DNA of 64,000 bases from Bordetella parapertussis (GTDB lineage Bacteria > Bacteroidota > Bacteroidia > Chitinophagales > Chitinophagaceae): assembly GCA_943331005.2 (NCBI GenBank), contig CALQJX020000016.1, forward strand, positions 32,422-96,421, given 5' to 3'. Positions 54,549 to 63,759 of this stretch are shown here, in pieces. The notes below the pieces were generated by a model. That model made no database searches and was not told where the DNA came from. It saw only the letters and a list, made by a program, of their open reading frames with translations. Both the position numbers and the translations under genes were made by a program. Position 1 is the stretch's first letter, and every line of letters starts with the position of its first letter.

Positions 54549-55655
54549 CTAAGAAACCAGCAACTCCCAATCCTTCCAAACAGGCTTATACCCCTTCCGC
54601 TCTATCATTGCTTTCACCTCCGCAACCGTTCTGTTATCATCTATCTCAAACTGCTCCAGCGACTCCTCCTCTATCGTATATCCGCCCGGATTGGTACGAG
54701 ACCCTGCACTTATTGAAGTTGCCCCCAACTGAATGATATTATCCCTGAACAGCGCACACTCCCTCGTAGATACCGACAGTTCTATCTCCTCATTATAAAT
54801 GCGCCATGCACATATCAGCTGCACCAGCTCCTTGTCCGATATCGCCACCTTGGGCTCTATCAGTCCTTCAGCGGGCCTCAGCCTCGGGAAAGATATACTG
54901 TACTTTGTCTGCCAGTATTTCTTTTCCAGATATCCCACATGCAATGCCGTAAAGAAGTTGTCGGCACGCCAGTCTTCCAGCCCTATCAGCACACCAAGCC
55001 CTATCTTGTGCACACCCGCGCGGCCAAGCCTGTCGGGCGTTTCCAGCCGGTAATCGAAATTAGATTTCTTTCCCTTCGGATGATAAAGTTTGTAATTATC
55101 TCTGTGATACGTTTCCTGATATACCAGCACCGCATACAGCCCCTCTTGTATCAGCTTGCTGTAATCCTCCTGATCCATCGGCTGCACCTCAATAGAAATA
55201 TTATCGAAATAAGGGCGCAACATCTTTATCGCATTGGCCAGATAATCTACGCCTACCGTCTTGTTGGCCTCACCGGTCACCAGCAGTACATGGCCAAAAC
55301 CCTGCTCCTTCAGATAGGCCGCTTCCTGCAGCATCTCCATACCTGTCAGGGTCTTGCGGCGCAGCTTATTATCCAGGCTGAACCCGCAATAGGTACATAT
55401 ATTCTGACACTCATTGGATAGATACATGGGCGCATACAACTGCACCGTCTTCCCGAAACGCTTCTGCGTGATGCGATTACTCATCTGCGCCATCTGCTCC
55501 AGATACGGGGCAGCCGCCGGAGAGATGAGCGCCTTAAAATCTTCTGGTGTTCTCCTGTTGCTATGCAATGCGCGCTCCACATCTGCTGCAGTCTTTGCAT
55601 AGATACTGCTCACCACATTGTCCCAGTTATATGTATCGAATACCTCTTTGAACAT
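54549..55655 (-). CDS. thiH: 2-Iminoacetate synthase (ThiH), radical SAM
   Basis: The 368-aa enzyme cleaves tyrosine to dehydroglycine (2-iminoacetate) and p-cresol for thiazole formation, with a [4Fe-4S] cluster at CQNICTYCGF near residues 88-97. VLLVTGEANKTVGVDYL, QETYHRDNYKLYHPKGKKSNF and KYSISFPRLRPAEG fit ThiH. TACATTTG at 55667-55660 lies 4 nt before the ATG. ThiG, ThiS and ThiC are not in this window. It is probably cotranscribed with the ThiF-like gene downstream. Confidence 0.96.
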   Translation of the reverse strand: MFKEVFDTYNWDNVVSSIYAKTAADVERALHSNRRTPEDFKALISPAAAPYLEQMAQMSNRITQKRFGKTVQLYAPMYLSNECQNICTYCGFSLDNKLRRKTLTGMEMLQEAAYLKEQGFGHVLLVTGEANKTVGVDYLANAIKMLRPYFDNISIEVQPMDQEDYSKLIQEGLYAVLVYQETYHRDNYKLYHPKGKKSNFDYRLETPDRLGRAGVHKIGLGVLIGLEDWRADNFFTALHVGYLEKKYWQTKYSISFPRLRPAEGLIEPKVAISDKELVQLICAWRIYNEEIELSVSTRECALFRDNIIQLGATSISAGSRTNPGGYTIEEESLEQFEIDDNRTVAEVKAMIERKGYKPVWKDWELLVS

Positions 55656-55659
55656 AATG

Positions 55660-55667
55660 CAAATGTA
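55660..55667 (-). promoter_or_regulatory. -7 box of thiH
   Basis: On the minus strand TACATTTG is a perfect -7 match and ends 4 nt before the thiH ATG at 55655. The leader would be leaderless or nearly so. Confidence 0.5.
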
Positions 55668-55739
55668 GCCAACTTACAGGATAAGGAAACCACCAAAACA
55701 CCATTCCTACTCTTATCTCTTCTATTGCCCCATAAACAA

Positions 55740-55767
55740 TAATGCCCCGCATTGCTGCGGGGCATTA
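55740..55767 (-). terminator. Terminator after the NHL protein gene
   Basis: A 12-bp stem TAATGCCCCGCA / TGCGGGGCATTA with a 4-nt loop, 29 nt after the stop at 55796 and followed on the minus strand by TTGTTTATG. Confidence 0.85.
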
Positions 55768-55795
55768 CCTATATTATTAAGTGTACAGAGAATAA

Positions 55796-57523
55796 CTATT
55801 CTCCAACTGTTACTGTTACTGATTCATATTTTTTGTTCTTAGCATCTACCAGAGACAACCTCACAACCGATGGACGAACTACAGATGATGGCAGTGTCAC
55901 TTTCAGGTCGTTAGTACCCTCTTTTGCAGCTACATTTTCTGTATATACTACCCTGCCCATTATGTCTGTTGCAACCAGTGTCATAGCCTGCTCAGTCTCG
56001 CTTACGAAGTCGAAACGGAAAGAACCATTATTGGGGTTGGGGAATACAACCACTTTACCCACAGCCATTTCTTTCACAGCTATTGGTTTAGCTTCTACTA
56101 TTACTGTTACAGTAGTATATGCCGAGCTGTTGCCATCTTTACCCTTTACAGTAAACTCATCCCTACCGGTAAAACCTGCTTCCGGAGTGTACGTAACACC
56201 TGTTGGCATCATAGACGAACCCTTCATCTGTGCAGCACCATTCAGTCCTGCAACACTGCCATGCGTAGCTCCCAATCCCACTTCCCATGCAAATGATGCA
56301 GAAGAAACAGAAGTAGTAGGCATAGCCAGTACTTGCTCCAGATTCAATGTTTCACCTTCATAAATATGCAATACCTGTGTGGTACCACCATTGAAAGAAC
56401 GTGAACTGAACGTAGAAAAACTCATACCGCGTACCACAGAATTACCGTTGTCTGCTATTACCACAGTACCGCCTGGTGTTATGGCCAGACTGCTTGGCAG
56501 GTATATTTCAGATGCTGTAGCCGGACCGCCATCGCCTGTATAGCCACGTGTGCCAATACCTGCAAATGTGGTAATGTAACGGTTTGTATCTACTTTCCTT
56601 ACCCTGTAGTTGTCATAATCGCATATATACAGATTACCGCAACCATCCAGTGTTATACCCCAAGGGCCAAACAAACTGGCAGAGCCACCTGGCAAACCAT
56701 CACCAAAATAACCTGAAAAACCATTACCGGCATACGTAGTAATGATACCTGCTGCATCTACCATACGCACGCGGTTGTTCCATGCGTCCGATATAAATAC
56801 ATTGCCCTCACAGTCTGCTGCCAGACCACGTGGGTTATTCAGTGCTGCGTTTACAGCCAGTATACCGTCACCATTATAAGTACCCTCATGTGTACCGGCA
56901 AAACGGGTAATTATTCCACCCGCATCTACCTTACGCACTGTCTGGCTGCCGTTATCAGCAATATACATATTACCGGTACAGTCGAAAGCCACACACATTG
57001 GATAAGTGAGATTTGCTGCAGTTGCAGGTCCATCATTACCAAATCCTGCACCCTGCCAGCCACCATGCAAACCGGCACCGGCAACAGTTGTAATGATTCC
57101 ATTAGAAAGGTTCACTTTACGGATACGTTCATTGTACATATCAGATATGTACAGGTGATTATCCGGACCAATAGTAACACCCGCCGGATGATTCAGCTGT
57201 GCAGAAACTGCGCTTATGTTATCGCCATTATAGCCGGCACCACCTGTACCCGCTATTGTAGATATGATGCCGCTTGGAGTCACCTTACGTACCACATGAC
57301 TGAAGTAGTCTGCTATATAAATGTTGCCTGAAGCATCCGACGCTACTGCATACGGATAAGTAAGCATCGCATCTGTAGCAACACCTCCATCGCCGCCATA
57401 ACCGGGAATATGGTTACCGGCAAGGGTATAAATATTGGCAGCAGTAGTACACTGCGCATCGGCAACATAAGACACACCCGTAAGTGCGAGCGCCAGACAT
57501 AAGTTTAAGTATTTCTTTTTCAT
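55796..57523 (-). CDS. NHL-repeat propeller protein with T9SS type A sorting domain (long)
   Basis: The 575-aa exported protein has a signal peptide (MKKKYLNLCLALALTGVSYVADA). Six NHL-like units with YGGDGGVATDAMLTYPYAVA and GNIYIADYFSHVVRKV-type sequences run to about residue 375. A further beta module around 380-475 (GVTYTPEAGFTGRDEFTVKG) resembles a cadherin- or Ig-like domain. The type A sorting domain ends it (VVFPNPNNGSFRFDFVSE). It shares its repeat pattern with the 448-aa NHL protein at 49524. A terminator lies just past the stop. Confidence 0.9.
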   Translation of the reverse strand: MKKKYLNLCLALALTGVSYVADAQCTTAANIYTLAGNHIPGYGGDGGVATDAMLTYPYAVASDASGNIYIADYFSHVVRKVTPSGIISTIAGTGGAGYNGDNISAVSAQLNHPAGVTIGPDNHLYISDMYNERIRKVNLSNGIITTVAGAGLHGGWQGAGFGNDGPATAANLTYPMCVAFDCTGNMYIADNGSQTVRKVDAGGIITRFAGTHEGTYNGDGILAVNAALNNPRGLAADCEGNVFISDAWNNRVRMVDAAGIITTYAGNGFSGYFGDGLPGGSASLFGPWGITLDGCGNLYICDYDNYRVRKVDTNRYITTFAGIGTRGYTGDGGPATASEIYLPSSLAITPGGTVVIADNGNSVVRGMSFSTFSSRSFNGGTTQVLHIYEGETLNLEQVLAMPTTSVSSASFAWEVGLGATHGSVAGLNGAAQMKGSSMMPTGVTYTPEAGFTGRDEFTVKGKDGNSSAYTTVTVIVEAKPIAVKEMAVGKVVVFPNPNNGSFRFDFVSETEQAMTLVATDIMGRVVYTENVAAKEGTNDLKVTLPSSVVRPSVVRLSLVDAKNKKYESVTVTVGE

Positions 57524-57909
57524 TTCAGAAGGGATATTTGATCAATGCAATTTAACACCACATTTTGTATTTCATAAATTAAAAAGCAATAATAACAACT
57601 ATTTATCAAAATAAGTAGCTTTTAGCGATTTTAAGTAAATTTAAATAAAATATAAAATGTCGAAATGAATAACAATAATTAATATAATATATTTTATAAA
57701 CAATATATTAATACGGTTAATTTAACCCTCAGTATACAAATTCAAAATAGCACACACAATCACGTATGAAATTGTACCTGCTACCTGTATTTTACGATGA
57801 ACACACATTATTTCATGCTTCTATTACTTAATAGTAAACCGACATGGATAAGCTATGAAAAAAATGTCGTAAAATTGCGCAACTTTGTAACGTATACTAA
57901 TAACAAACA
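57524..57909. other. AT-rich intergenic region
   Basis: This 386-bp stretch between the divergent NHL gene and the acyl-CoA dehydrogenase gene is strongly AT-rich, with short inverted A/T repeats near 57680-57710. I see no gene, RNA or clear -7 box in it; it presumably holds both promoters. Confidence 0.4.
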
Positions 57910-59052
57910 ATGGATTTTAAATACTCTGAGGCTCAGGAATCTATAGCAGCTATGGTCCGCGAATTCGCAGCCAAACACATCAAACCAGATATGATGGAAT
58001 GGGATGAATCCCAGAAATTCCCCATAGATCTCTTCCGCCAGATGGGCGAATTGGGGCTGATGGGTGTTCTCGTGCCTGCAGAATACGGCGGTTCAGGCCT
58101 CGGTTATTTCGAATACATTACTATTATCAGCGAGGTAGCAAAAGTTTGTGGATCTATCGGTCTTTCAGTAGCTGCGCACAACTCTCTCTGCACTGGCCAT
58201 ATCCTCTACTTCGGCAATGAAGAGCAGAAGAAAAAATACCTGCCTAAACTCGCTACCGGCGAGTGGATCGGCGCATGGGGACTCACAGAAGCCAATACCG
58301 GCAGCGACGCCGGCAATATGCGCTGTGTAGCCACACGCGATGGCGATGATTGGGTACTCAATGGAACTAAAAACTGGATCACGCACGGTATCAGCGGCAA
58401 TGTAGCAGTGGTTTTAGCACGCACAGGCGAGCCTCGTGCCAAGAATAATGTTACTGCCTTCATAGTAGAGCGCGGCACTCCGGGCTTCTCTGCAGGCAAA
58501 AAAGAAAACAAACTCGGTATGCGCGCCAGCGAAACCGCAGAACTCATTTTCGACAACTGCCGTATCTCCGATGCGCAGCGCATGGGTCCTGTAGGCGATG
58601 GTTTCCATCAGGCAATGAAAGTGCTCGATGGTGGCCGTATCTCTATAGCTGCCCTCTCTCTGGGTATTGCCAGAGGTGCTTACGAAGCATCTCTGAAATA
58701 TGCCAAAGAACGCGAACAGTTCGACCAGCCTATCGCTAACTTCCAGGCTATTGCCTTCAAACTTGCCGATATGGCCACTCAGATAGAAGCATCAGAACTG
58801 CTTATCTATCAGGCTGCAGACCTCAAGAATCGTGGCGAAAAAATGACCAAAGAGTCTGCTTTTGCCAAGTACTACGCATCAGAAGTTTGTGTGCGCGTAG
58901 CTACAGATGCAGTTCAGATCTTCGGCGGCTACGGCTACACAAAAGACTTCCCGGTAGAAAAATACTACCGTGACAGCAAACTGTGCACTATCGGCGAAGG
59001 AACATCAGAGATACAAAAACTCGTTATCTCCCGCGATATTCTAAAAGCATAA
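57910..59052 (+). CDS. Short-chain-type acyl-CoA dehydrogenase
   Basis: The 380-aa flavoprotein has the standard length and architecture. FGNEEQKKKYLPKLATGEWI, GAWGLTEANTGSDAGNMRC, WITHGISGNVAVVLARTG and KLGMRASETAELIFDNC mark the FAD and substrate sites. VCVRVATDAVQIFGGYGYTK and FPVEKYYRDSKLCTIGEGTSEIQ (catalytic Glu region) follow. Sequence flavour is butyryl/short-chain acyl-CoA dehydrogenase. It acts in beta-oxidation with an electron-transfer flavoprotein. It is monocistronic with a strong terminator, and distinct from the 589-aa family member at 6719. Confidence 0.95.
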   Translation: MDFKYSEAQESIAAMVREFAAKHIKPDMMEWDESQKFPIDLFRQMGELGLMGVLVPAEYGGSGLGYFEYITIISEVAKVCGSIGLSVAAHNSLCTGHILYFGNEEQKKKYLPKLATGEWIGAWGLTEANTGSDAGNMRCVATRDGDDWVLNGTKNWITHGISGNVAVVLARTGEPRAKNNVTAFIVERGTPGFSAGKKENKLGMRASETAELIFDNCRISDAQRMGPVGDGFHQAMKVLDGGRISIAALSLGIARGAYEASLKYAKEREQFDQPIANFQAIAFKLADMATQIEASELLIYQAADLKNRGEKMTKESAFAKYYASEVCVRVATDAVQIFGGYGYTKDFPVEKYYRDSKLCTIGEGTSEIQKLVISRDILKA

Positions 59053-59071
59053 TTCATTAGCACATTCTACC

Positions 59072-59117
59072 ATACAAACAGAGAGGGCTGCCATATGGTA
59101 GCCCTCTCTGTTTGTAT
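59072..59117 (+). terminator. Terminator after the acyl-CoA dehydrogenase
   Basis: A 22-bp stem with one G-U pair; ATACAAACAGAGAGGGCTGC begins the left arm, and the right arm ends in TTTGTAT. Confidence 0.92.
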
Positions 59118-59172
59118 AATGACCGGAAAATACAAAACAGAAAAAGACACAGAAACCAAAGAAAACACACAA

Positions 59173-59388
59173 CCCACGGCCTTATAAAAATGGCGTTAAG
59201 AAAAACAGCGTAACGTAGCGGCCGCAAAATCTATGCAGAGATTTGCAGAAACGCCCATAGTAGCGAATGATGATAGAAGAACAGAACGATCATAGATACC
59301 TATATTTTGCAGCGTAGTGCAGCTGTTTTTTAGCCAATTTTTATAAAGCCTTGATCTTTTGGTTCTTTTGCATCAAGGCAAAAGAACA
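59173..59388 (+). repeat. Palindromic 216-bp repeat element, copy A
   Basis: This copy begins CCCACGGCCTTATAAAAA and ends GGCAAAAGAACA. The left arm (about 59178-59209) and right arm (about 59319-59350) are imperfect inverted complements: GGCCTTATAAAAATGGC against GGCTTTATAAAAATTGGC read on the other strand. GCAAAAT/ATTTTGC and TCTATG/CATAGA further in continue the pairing. Two overlapping hairpins sit at the right end. No convincing gene lies inside. Flanks are A/C-rich. Confidence 0.9.
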
Positions 59389-59436
59389 CACAGAAAAGAA
59401 AAGAACACAAAACAATAAACAAATTAAAAAACACAT

Positions 59437-59652
59437 CCCACGGCCTTATAAAAATGGCGTTAAGAAAAACAGCGAAACGGAGCGGCCGCAAAATCTATGC
59501 AGAGATTTGCAGAAACGCCCATAGTAGCGAATGATGATAGAAGAACAGAACCACCATAGATACCTATATTTTGCAGCGTAGTACAGCTGTTTTTTAGCCA
59601 ATTTTTATAAAGCCTTGATCTTTTGGTTCTTTTGCATCAAGGCAAAAGAACA
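59437..59652 (+). repeat. Palindromic 216-bp repeat element, copy B
   Basis: It matches copy A at nearly every position. The differences are few, such as GAAACGGAGCGG for GTAACGTAGCGG, CCACCATAGA for CGATCATAGA and GTACAGC for GTGCAGC. The unit length is the same. It begins 264 bp after copy A started, in the same orientation, with an A/C-rich spacer of 48 bp. Confidence 0.9.
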
Positions 59653-59824
59653 ATCAATAAATAATACATATATATCTATCAAACCCATCAAAAAGCCACA
59701 AATCCCCCATTTAGACAAAAAATATTGATTACAATTATTAATAACATAATGTTTTTAAAAGAAAACACTCAAATATTTTGGTAAATTCACTAAAATCAGT
59801 AAGATTTGTGTAAAATTTAATATT

Positions 59825-62020
59825 ATGTCAACGCTACGTTTTCAGGCCTTACAGGCATTAGCTGCAGGAGAAGATAAAAAGATCTCCGGTTACAGCGAGA
59901 AAAAGATCACGCAAATGTTCGCCAGTAACGTCTTCACTGGCCGCACTCAGCGCGAATTCCTTAGCGATGAAGCTTACAAAAGCCTCATGAACTCTGCTAA
60001 GAATGGCTCAAAGATCGAACGCCGCCTGGCAGACCAGATCGCCGCAGGCATGAAAGCATGGGCAGAAGGACTGGGCGTAACCCACTTCTCTCACTGGTTC
60101 CAGCCACTTACAGGCACCACTGCCGAGAAACACGATTCTTTCTTCACCCTCAAAAGCGATGGCACTGCCATAGAGCTGTTCGATGGCGATGCCCTCATTC
60201 AGCAGGAACCAGATGCTTCCAGCTTCCCCAATGGTGGTATCCGTGCCACTTTCGAAGCTCGTGGCTATACCGCATGGGATCCATCTTCTCCTGCCTTCAT
60301 CATGGAAGCAGGTTCTGGTAGGACCCTCTGCATACCTACTATATTCATTGCATACAATGGCGAGTCGCTCGACTATAAAGCACCATTGCTCAAATCTATT
60401 GCTGCGCTCGACAAAGCTGCGGTTGATGTTTGCCACTTCTTCGATAAGAATGTAGGCAAGGTCACTGCTACGCTGGGCTGGGAACAGGAATACTTCGTTA
60501 TAGATGAAACCCTTGCAAATGCCCGTCCCGATCTCACTATGTGTGGCCGCACACTTATGGGTCACAGCCCGGCAAAAGGTCAGCAGCTCGAAGATCACTA
60601 CTTCGGTTCTATACCAGAGCGTGTATTTGCTTTCATGCAGGACTTCGAGCAGGAAGCATACAAACTCGGTATTCCCCTGCGCACCCGTCACAACGAGGTG
60701 GCTCCCTGCCAGTTCGAATGTGCTCCAATCTTCGAAGAAGTGAACATAGCAGTAGACCACAACACGCTCCTTATGGATGTGATGGCAAAAGTGGCCAAGC
60801 GTCACAAACTGCGTGCGCTCCTTCACGAAAAACCTTTCGCTGGTGTCAACGGTTCTGGCAAGCACAACAACTGGAGCCTTGCAACAGATACTGGTGTCAA
60901 CCTGCTGTCTCCGGGCAAAACGCCACGTACCAACCTCATGTTCCTTACCTTCTTCGTAAACACTATCAAGGCGGTGCATGATTATGCAGATCTGCTGCGT
61001 GGTGCTATCGCATCGGCCAACAACGATCATCGTCTTGGTGCCAACGAAGCACCTCCGGCCATCATGTCTGTTTACATCGGCAAGTACCTCACAGAAGTAC
61101 TCAACGAAGTAGAGACTCGTGTTAAAGAAAAATTCAGCGAGCAGGACGAAGTAATTCTTAAACTAGATATACATAAGCAGATCCCTGAACTGCTCATGGA
61201 CAATACCGACCGCAACCGCACCAGTCCTTTTGCTTTCACTGGCAACAAGTTCGAATTCCGCGCTGTTGGTTCTTCTGCAAACTGTGCTTCTCCTATGACG
61301 GTGCTCAACACTATAATGGCAGAAACCCTGAAGCAGTTCAAAATAGAAGTAGATGCACTCATAGAAAAAGGCGAAAAGAAAGAGATCGCTATCCTGCAGA
61401 TCCTCCGTTCTTACATCTCTTCTTCCAAGAAGATCAGGTTCGAAGGTGATAACTACAGCGAAGAATGGGCGGAAGAAGCTAAGAGCCGTGGTCTCAACAA
61501 CTTCAAAACAACTCCGGAGGCACTCGATGCCTATGTTACCAACTCTTCAAAGGAACTGTTCTACTCAAACAATATCTTCAGCAAACGCGAACTCGAGGCA
61601 CGCCACGAGATCATGCTCGAAGACTACGTAAAGAAAGTACAGATCGAAGCGCGTATACTGGGCTACATGGCTACAAACCATGTATTGCCGGCTGCTATCA
61701 ATTATCAGAACACGCTTATTGAAAACATACGCGGACTGAAAGAAATTGGCCTCGAGAAAACAGCCTACAAAGCACAGCTCCACCTTGCCAATGTCATCAG
61801 CAACCACATACAAAGCATCAACGACAATGTGGAAGCAATGATAGAAGCGCGCAAACGTGCCAACAATACCGAAGACCTGCACAAACGTGCGTTGATGTAT
61901 TGTCACGAGGTAAAACCTTACTTCGATACTATCCGCTACGCTTCAGACAAACTAGAATTGATTGTAGACGACAAGCTGTGGCCGCTCCCAAAATTCCGCG
62001 AGCTGCTTTACATGCGCTAA
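59825..62020 (+). CDS. glnN: Glutamine synthetase type III
   Basis: The 731-aa protein is the large GSIII form common in Bacteroidota, forming glutamine from glutamate, ammonia and ATP. The N-terminal region (1-150) is GSIII-specific with GVTHFSHWFQPLTGTTAEKH. The catalytic core has LGWEQEYFVID, RHNEVAPCQFECAPIFEEVN and NGSGKHNNWSL, then RNRTSPFAFTGNKFEFRAVG. The C-terminal 200 residues are a helical extension. Ammonia assimilation is its usual role; no regulator gene is next to it. A possible -7-like AAGATTTG lies upstream, and two repeat copies precede it. Confidence 0.96.
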   Translation: MSTLRFQALQALAAGEDKKISGYSEKKITQMFASNVFTGRTQREFLSDEAYKSLMNSAKNGSKIERRLADQIAAGMKAWAEGLGVTHFSHWFQPLTGTTAEKHDSFFTLKSDGTAIELFDGDALIQQEPDASSFPNGGIRATFEARGYTAWDPSSPAFIMEAGSGRTLCIPTIFIAYNGESLDYKAPLLKSIAALDKAAVDVCHFFDKNVGKVTATLGWEQEYFVIDETLANARPDLTMCGRTLMGHSPAKGQQLEDHYFGSIPERVFAFMQDFEQEAYKLGIPLRTRHNEVAPCQFECAPIFEEVNIAVDHNTLLMDVMAKVAKRHKLRALLHEKPFAGVNGSGKHNNWSLATDTGVNLLSPGKTPRTNLMFLTFFVNTIKAVHDYADLLRGAIASANNDHRLGANEAPPAIMSVYIGKYLTEVLNEVETRVKEKFSEQDEVILKLDIHKQIPELLMDNTDRNRTSPFAFTGNKFEFRAVGSSANCASPMTVLNTIMAETLKQFKIEVDALIEKGEKKEIAILQILRSYISSSKKIRFEGDNYSEEWAEEAKSRGLNNFKTTPEALDAYVTNSSKELFYSNNIFSKRELEARHEIMLEDYVKKVQIEARILGYMATNHVLPAAINYQNTLIENIRGLKEIGLEKTAYKAQLHLANVISNHIQSINDNVEAMIEARKRANNTEDLHKRALMYCHEVKPYFDTIRYASDKLELIVDDKLWPLPKFRELLYMR

Positions 62021-62039
62021 TAACTATATCGTATCATAC

Positions 62040-62074
62040 AAAAGAGCCGTTGCACAGGGTGCAACGGCTCTTTT
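62040..62074. terminator. Bidirectional terminator
   Basis: A perfect 15-bp stem (AAAAGAGCCGTTGCA and its complement) with a 5-nt loop and a T tail, between convergent glutamine synthetase and outer-membrane genes. Confidence 0.93.
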
Positions 62075-62118
62075 ATTATATCCCTGTTTAAGGCATCTCC
62101 TTGAAATGCAAATTGCTT

Positions 62119-63333
62119 CTATCTCCTGTTTGCGGGCCTCGTATACACCCCATAAATTATCCCCAGTGTCAGCGCATTACCGCTCAACGATGTTCCCCCT
62201 TCATTCTTATAATTGAGCAGGTTATACTTAGCCTGTATAGCCAGATAACTGATTCTCTTATCCAGTCGCGATATGCCCCACGTTGTTGTCACTTTATTCC
62301 TGTTAGAAAGAAATATCCTGTATCCTAACCCAACATTTGCATTGACCGATGACAGTGATTTAGTAACTGCATTCTTGTCTTTCGAATCTGACTGCAAGGC
62401 ATCCATACCATCAAAACCTATGCCTCCCAAAGCTTCAAAGGCATGCTTATTTTTTCTCATCAACTCATACATCCCATCTAAACCTACGTGGGCTCCAAAA
62501 AAATAATCGGTATTGTACAGATTATTTTCAGCAATTACCTGATATTCAGACTTAGATCTCAGGAACCTGAAATGCAGATCCAATTCTATAGAATATTTAT
62601 TACCCCTTCCTCCCATTACATAACCCAGATAGGGATGACCTCCTAACAGCGAAAGATTACCTGTAGGCACCCAAGCCCCTGTCAATAATCCCATCGAAAA
62701 CCCTATCGGACTTTCCTGCTTTGTCTTTTCGGCTAGCCACGCACGCTGAACCAAAGTTCCGTTAAATGGAGCAGTGGGCAACTGTTTCAAAACACTATCC
62801 ATAGGGTGAGCATAGAATCTGAGCAGAAATTGCTCTGCAGGTTTCAGGCCCGGAGTAGTTTTTAGCTCCTGAGCCAGTGTACCCAGAAAACTCAGATAAG
62901 GAATGTATTGCTGCCTTACATCGTCAGTATAAAAACCCGGACGCACCATTTTGGAACAGGTCTCTTTAAAGAAATTCAACGAACCTATTATCTCCCGCTT
63001 GTAATAATCCGAATCACTTATATAACGTACAGAACTCGCCGGCTTCATTATCTCCTCAAATTCACGTTCTTTAATAGCAATCAGATACTTAAGCGGCAAT
63101 ACCATATAGCCCGGACCGTAATTACGCTCATAGTAGTCTATCAGCTGCTTTATAGTGTCTATCTTATTGCTCTTGTACAAACCTGGCGTCAGACTAGCAA
63201 TATTCAGGGAAACATCACTCTGACTGAGTACTCTCTTAGTCATCATTTGTTCCAGACGACTATCCTGTGCTTGTACTTCAAAACTTGTCAACCCCAGGCC
63301 ACATAAAAGAGCAGCCAGTAATAGATTCTTCAT
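62119..63333 (-). CDS. Secreted outer-membrane-type protein
   Basis: The 404-aa protein has a signal peptide (MKNLLLAALLCGLGLTSFEVQAQ). Residues about 25-210 are mainly helical (DTIKQLIDYYERNYGPGYMV), and the last 190 residues alternate strands: GFSMGLLTGAWVPTGNLSLLG, YSIELDLHFRFLRSKSEYQV, VNANVGLGYRIFLSNRNK, LTLGIIYGVYT. This looks like a helical domain with a C-terminal outer-membrane beta-barrel. The family is not recognised. It is bracketed, with glutamine synthetase, by the two repeat pairs. Confidence 0.65.
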   Translation of the reverse strand: MKNLLLAALLCGLGLTSFEVQAQDSRLEQMMTKRVLSQSDVSLNIASLTPGLYKSNKIDTIKQLIDYYERNYGPGYMVLPLKYLIAIKEREFEEIMKPASSVRYISDSDYYKREIIGSLNFFKETCSKMVRPGFYTDDVRQQYIPYLSFLGTLAQELKTTPGLKPAEQFLLRFYAHPMDSVLKQLPTAPFNGTLVQRAWLAEKTKQESPIGFSMGLLTGAWVPTGNLSLLGGHPYLGYVMGGRGNKYSIELDLHFRFLRSKSEYQVIAENNLYNTDYFFGAHVGLDGMYELMRKNKHAFEALGGIGFDGMDALQSDSKDKNAVTKSLSSVNANVGLGYRIFLSNRNKVTTTWGISRLDKRISYLAIQAKYNLLNYKNEGGTSLSGNALTLGIIYGVYTRPANRR

Positions 63334-63473
63334 AGGTATATTTTTACATTACGTTTTCATAAAGCAAGATACTATTTTCTGCTCCAAAAATATTTCCCCA
63401 ACAACACAAATAGAAAACAAATAGAACACAAACACCAGAACAAAGACAAACACCAGAACAAATAAACACACAT

Positions 63474-63689
63474 CCCACGGCCTTATAAAAATGGCGTTAA
63501 GAAAAACAGCGAAACGAAGCGGCCGCAAAATCTATGCAGAGATATGCAGAACCGCCCCTAGTAGCGAATGATGATAGAAGACTGGAACGATCATAGATAC
63601 CTATATTTTGCAGCGAAGTGCAGCTATTTTTTAGCCAATTTTTATAAAGCCTTGATCTTTTGGTTCTTTTGCATCAAGGCAAAAGAACA
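63474..63689 (+). repeat. Palindromic 216-bp repeat element, copy C
   Basis: It is the same size and orientation as copies A and B. It shares with copy D the variants GAAACGAAGCG, GATATGCAGAACCGCCCCT and CAGCGAAGTGCAGC, which A and B lack. An open frame at 63568-63774 running through it and the next spacer is Lys- and Gln-rich, without support for translation. Confidence 0.9.
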
Positions 63690-63759
63690 AACAAAAACAA
63701 AAGAACAGAACAAAAAACAAAAAAGAAGACACAAAAACCAAACCAAAGAAAACACAAAA

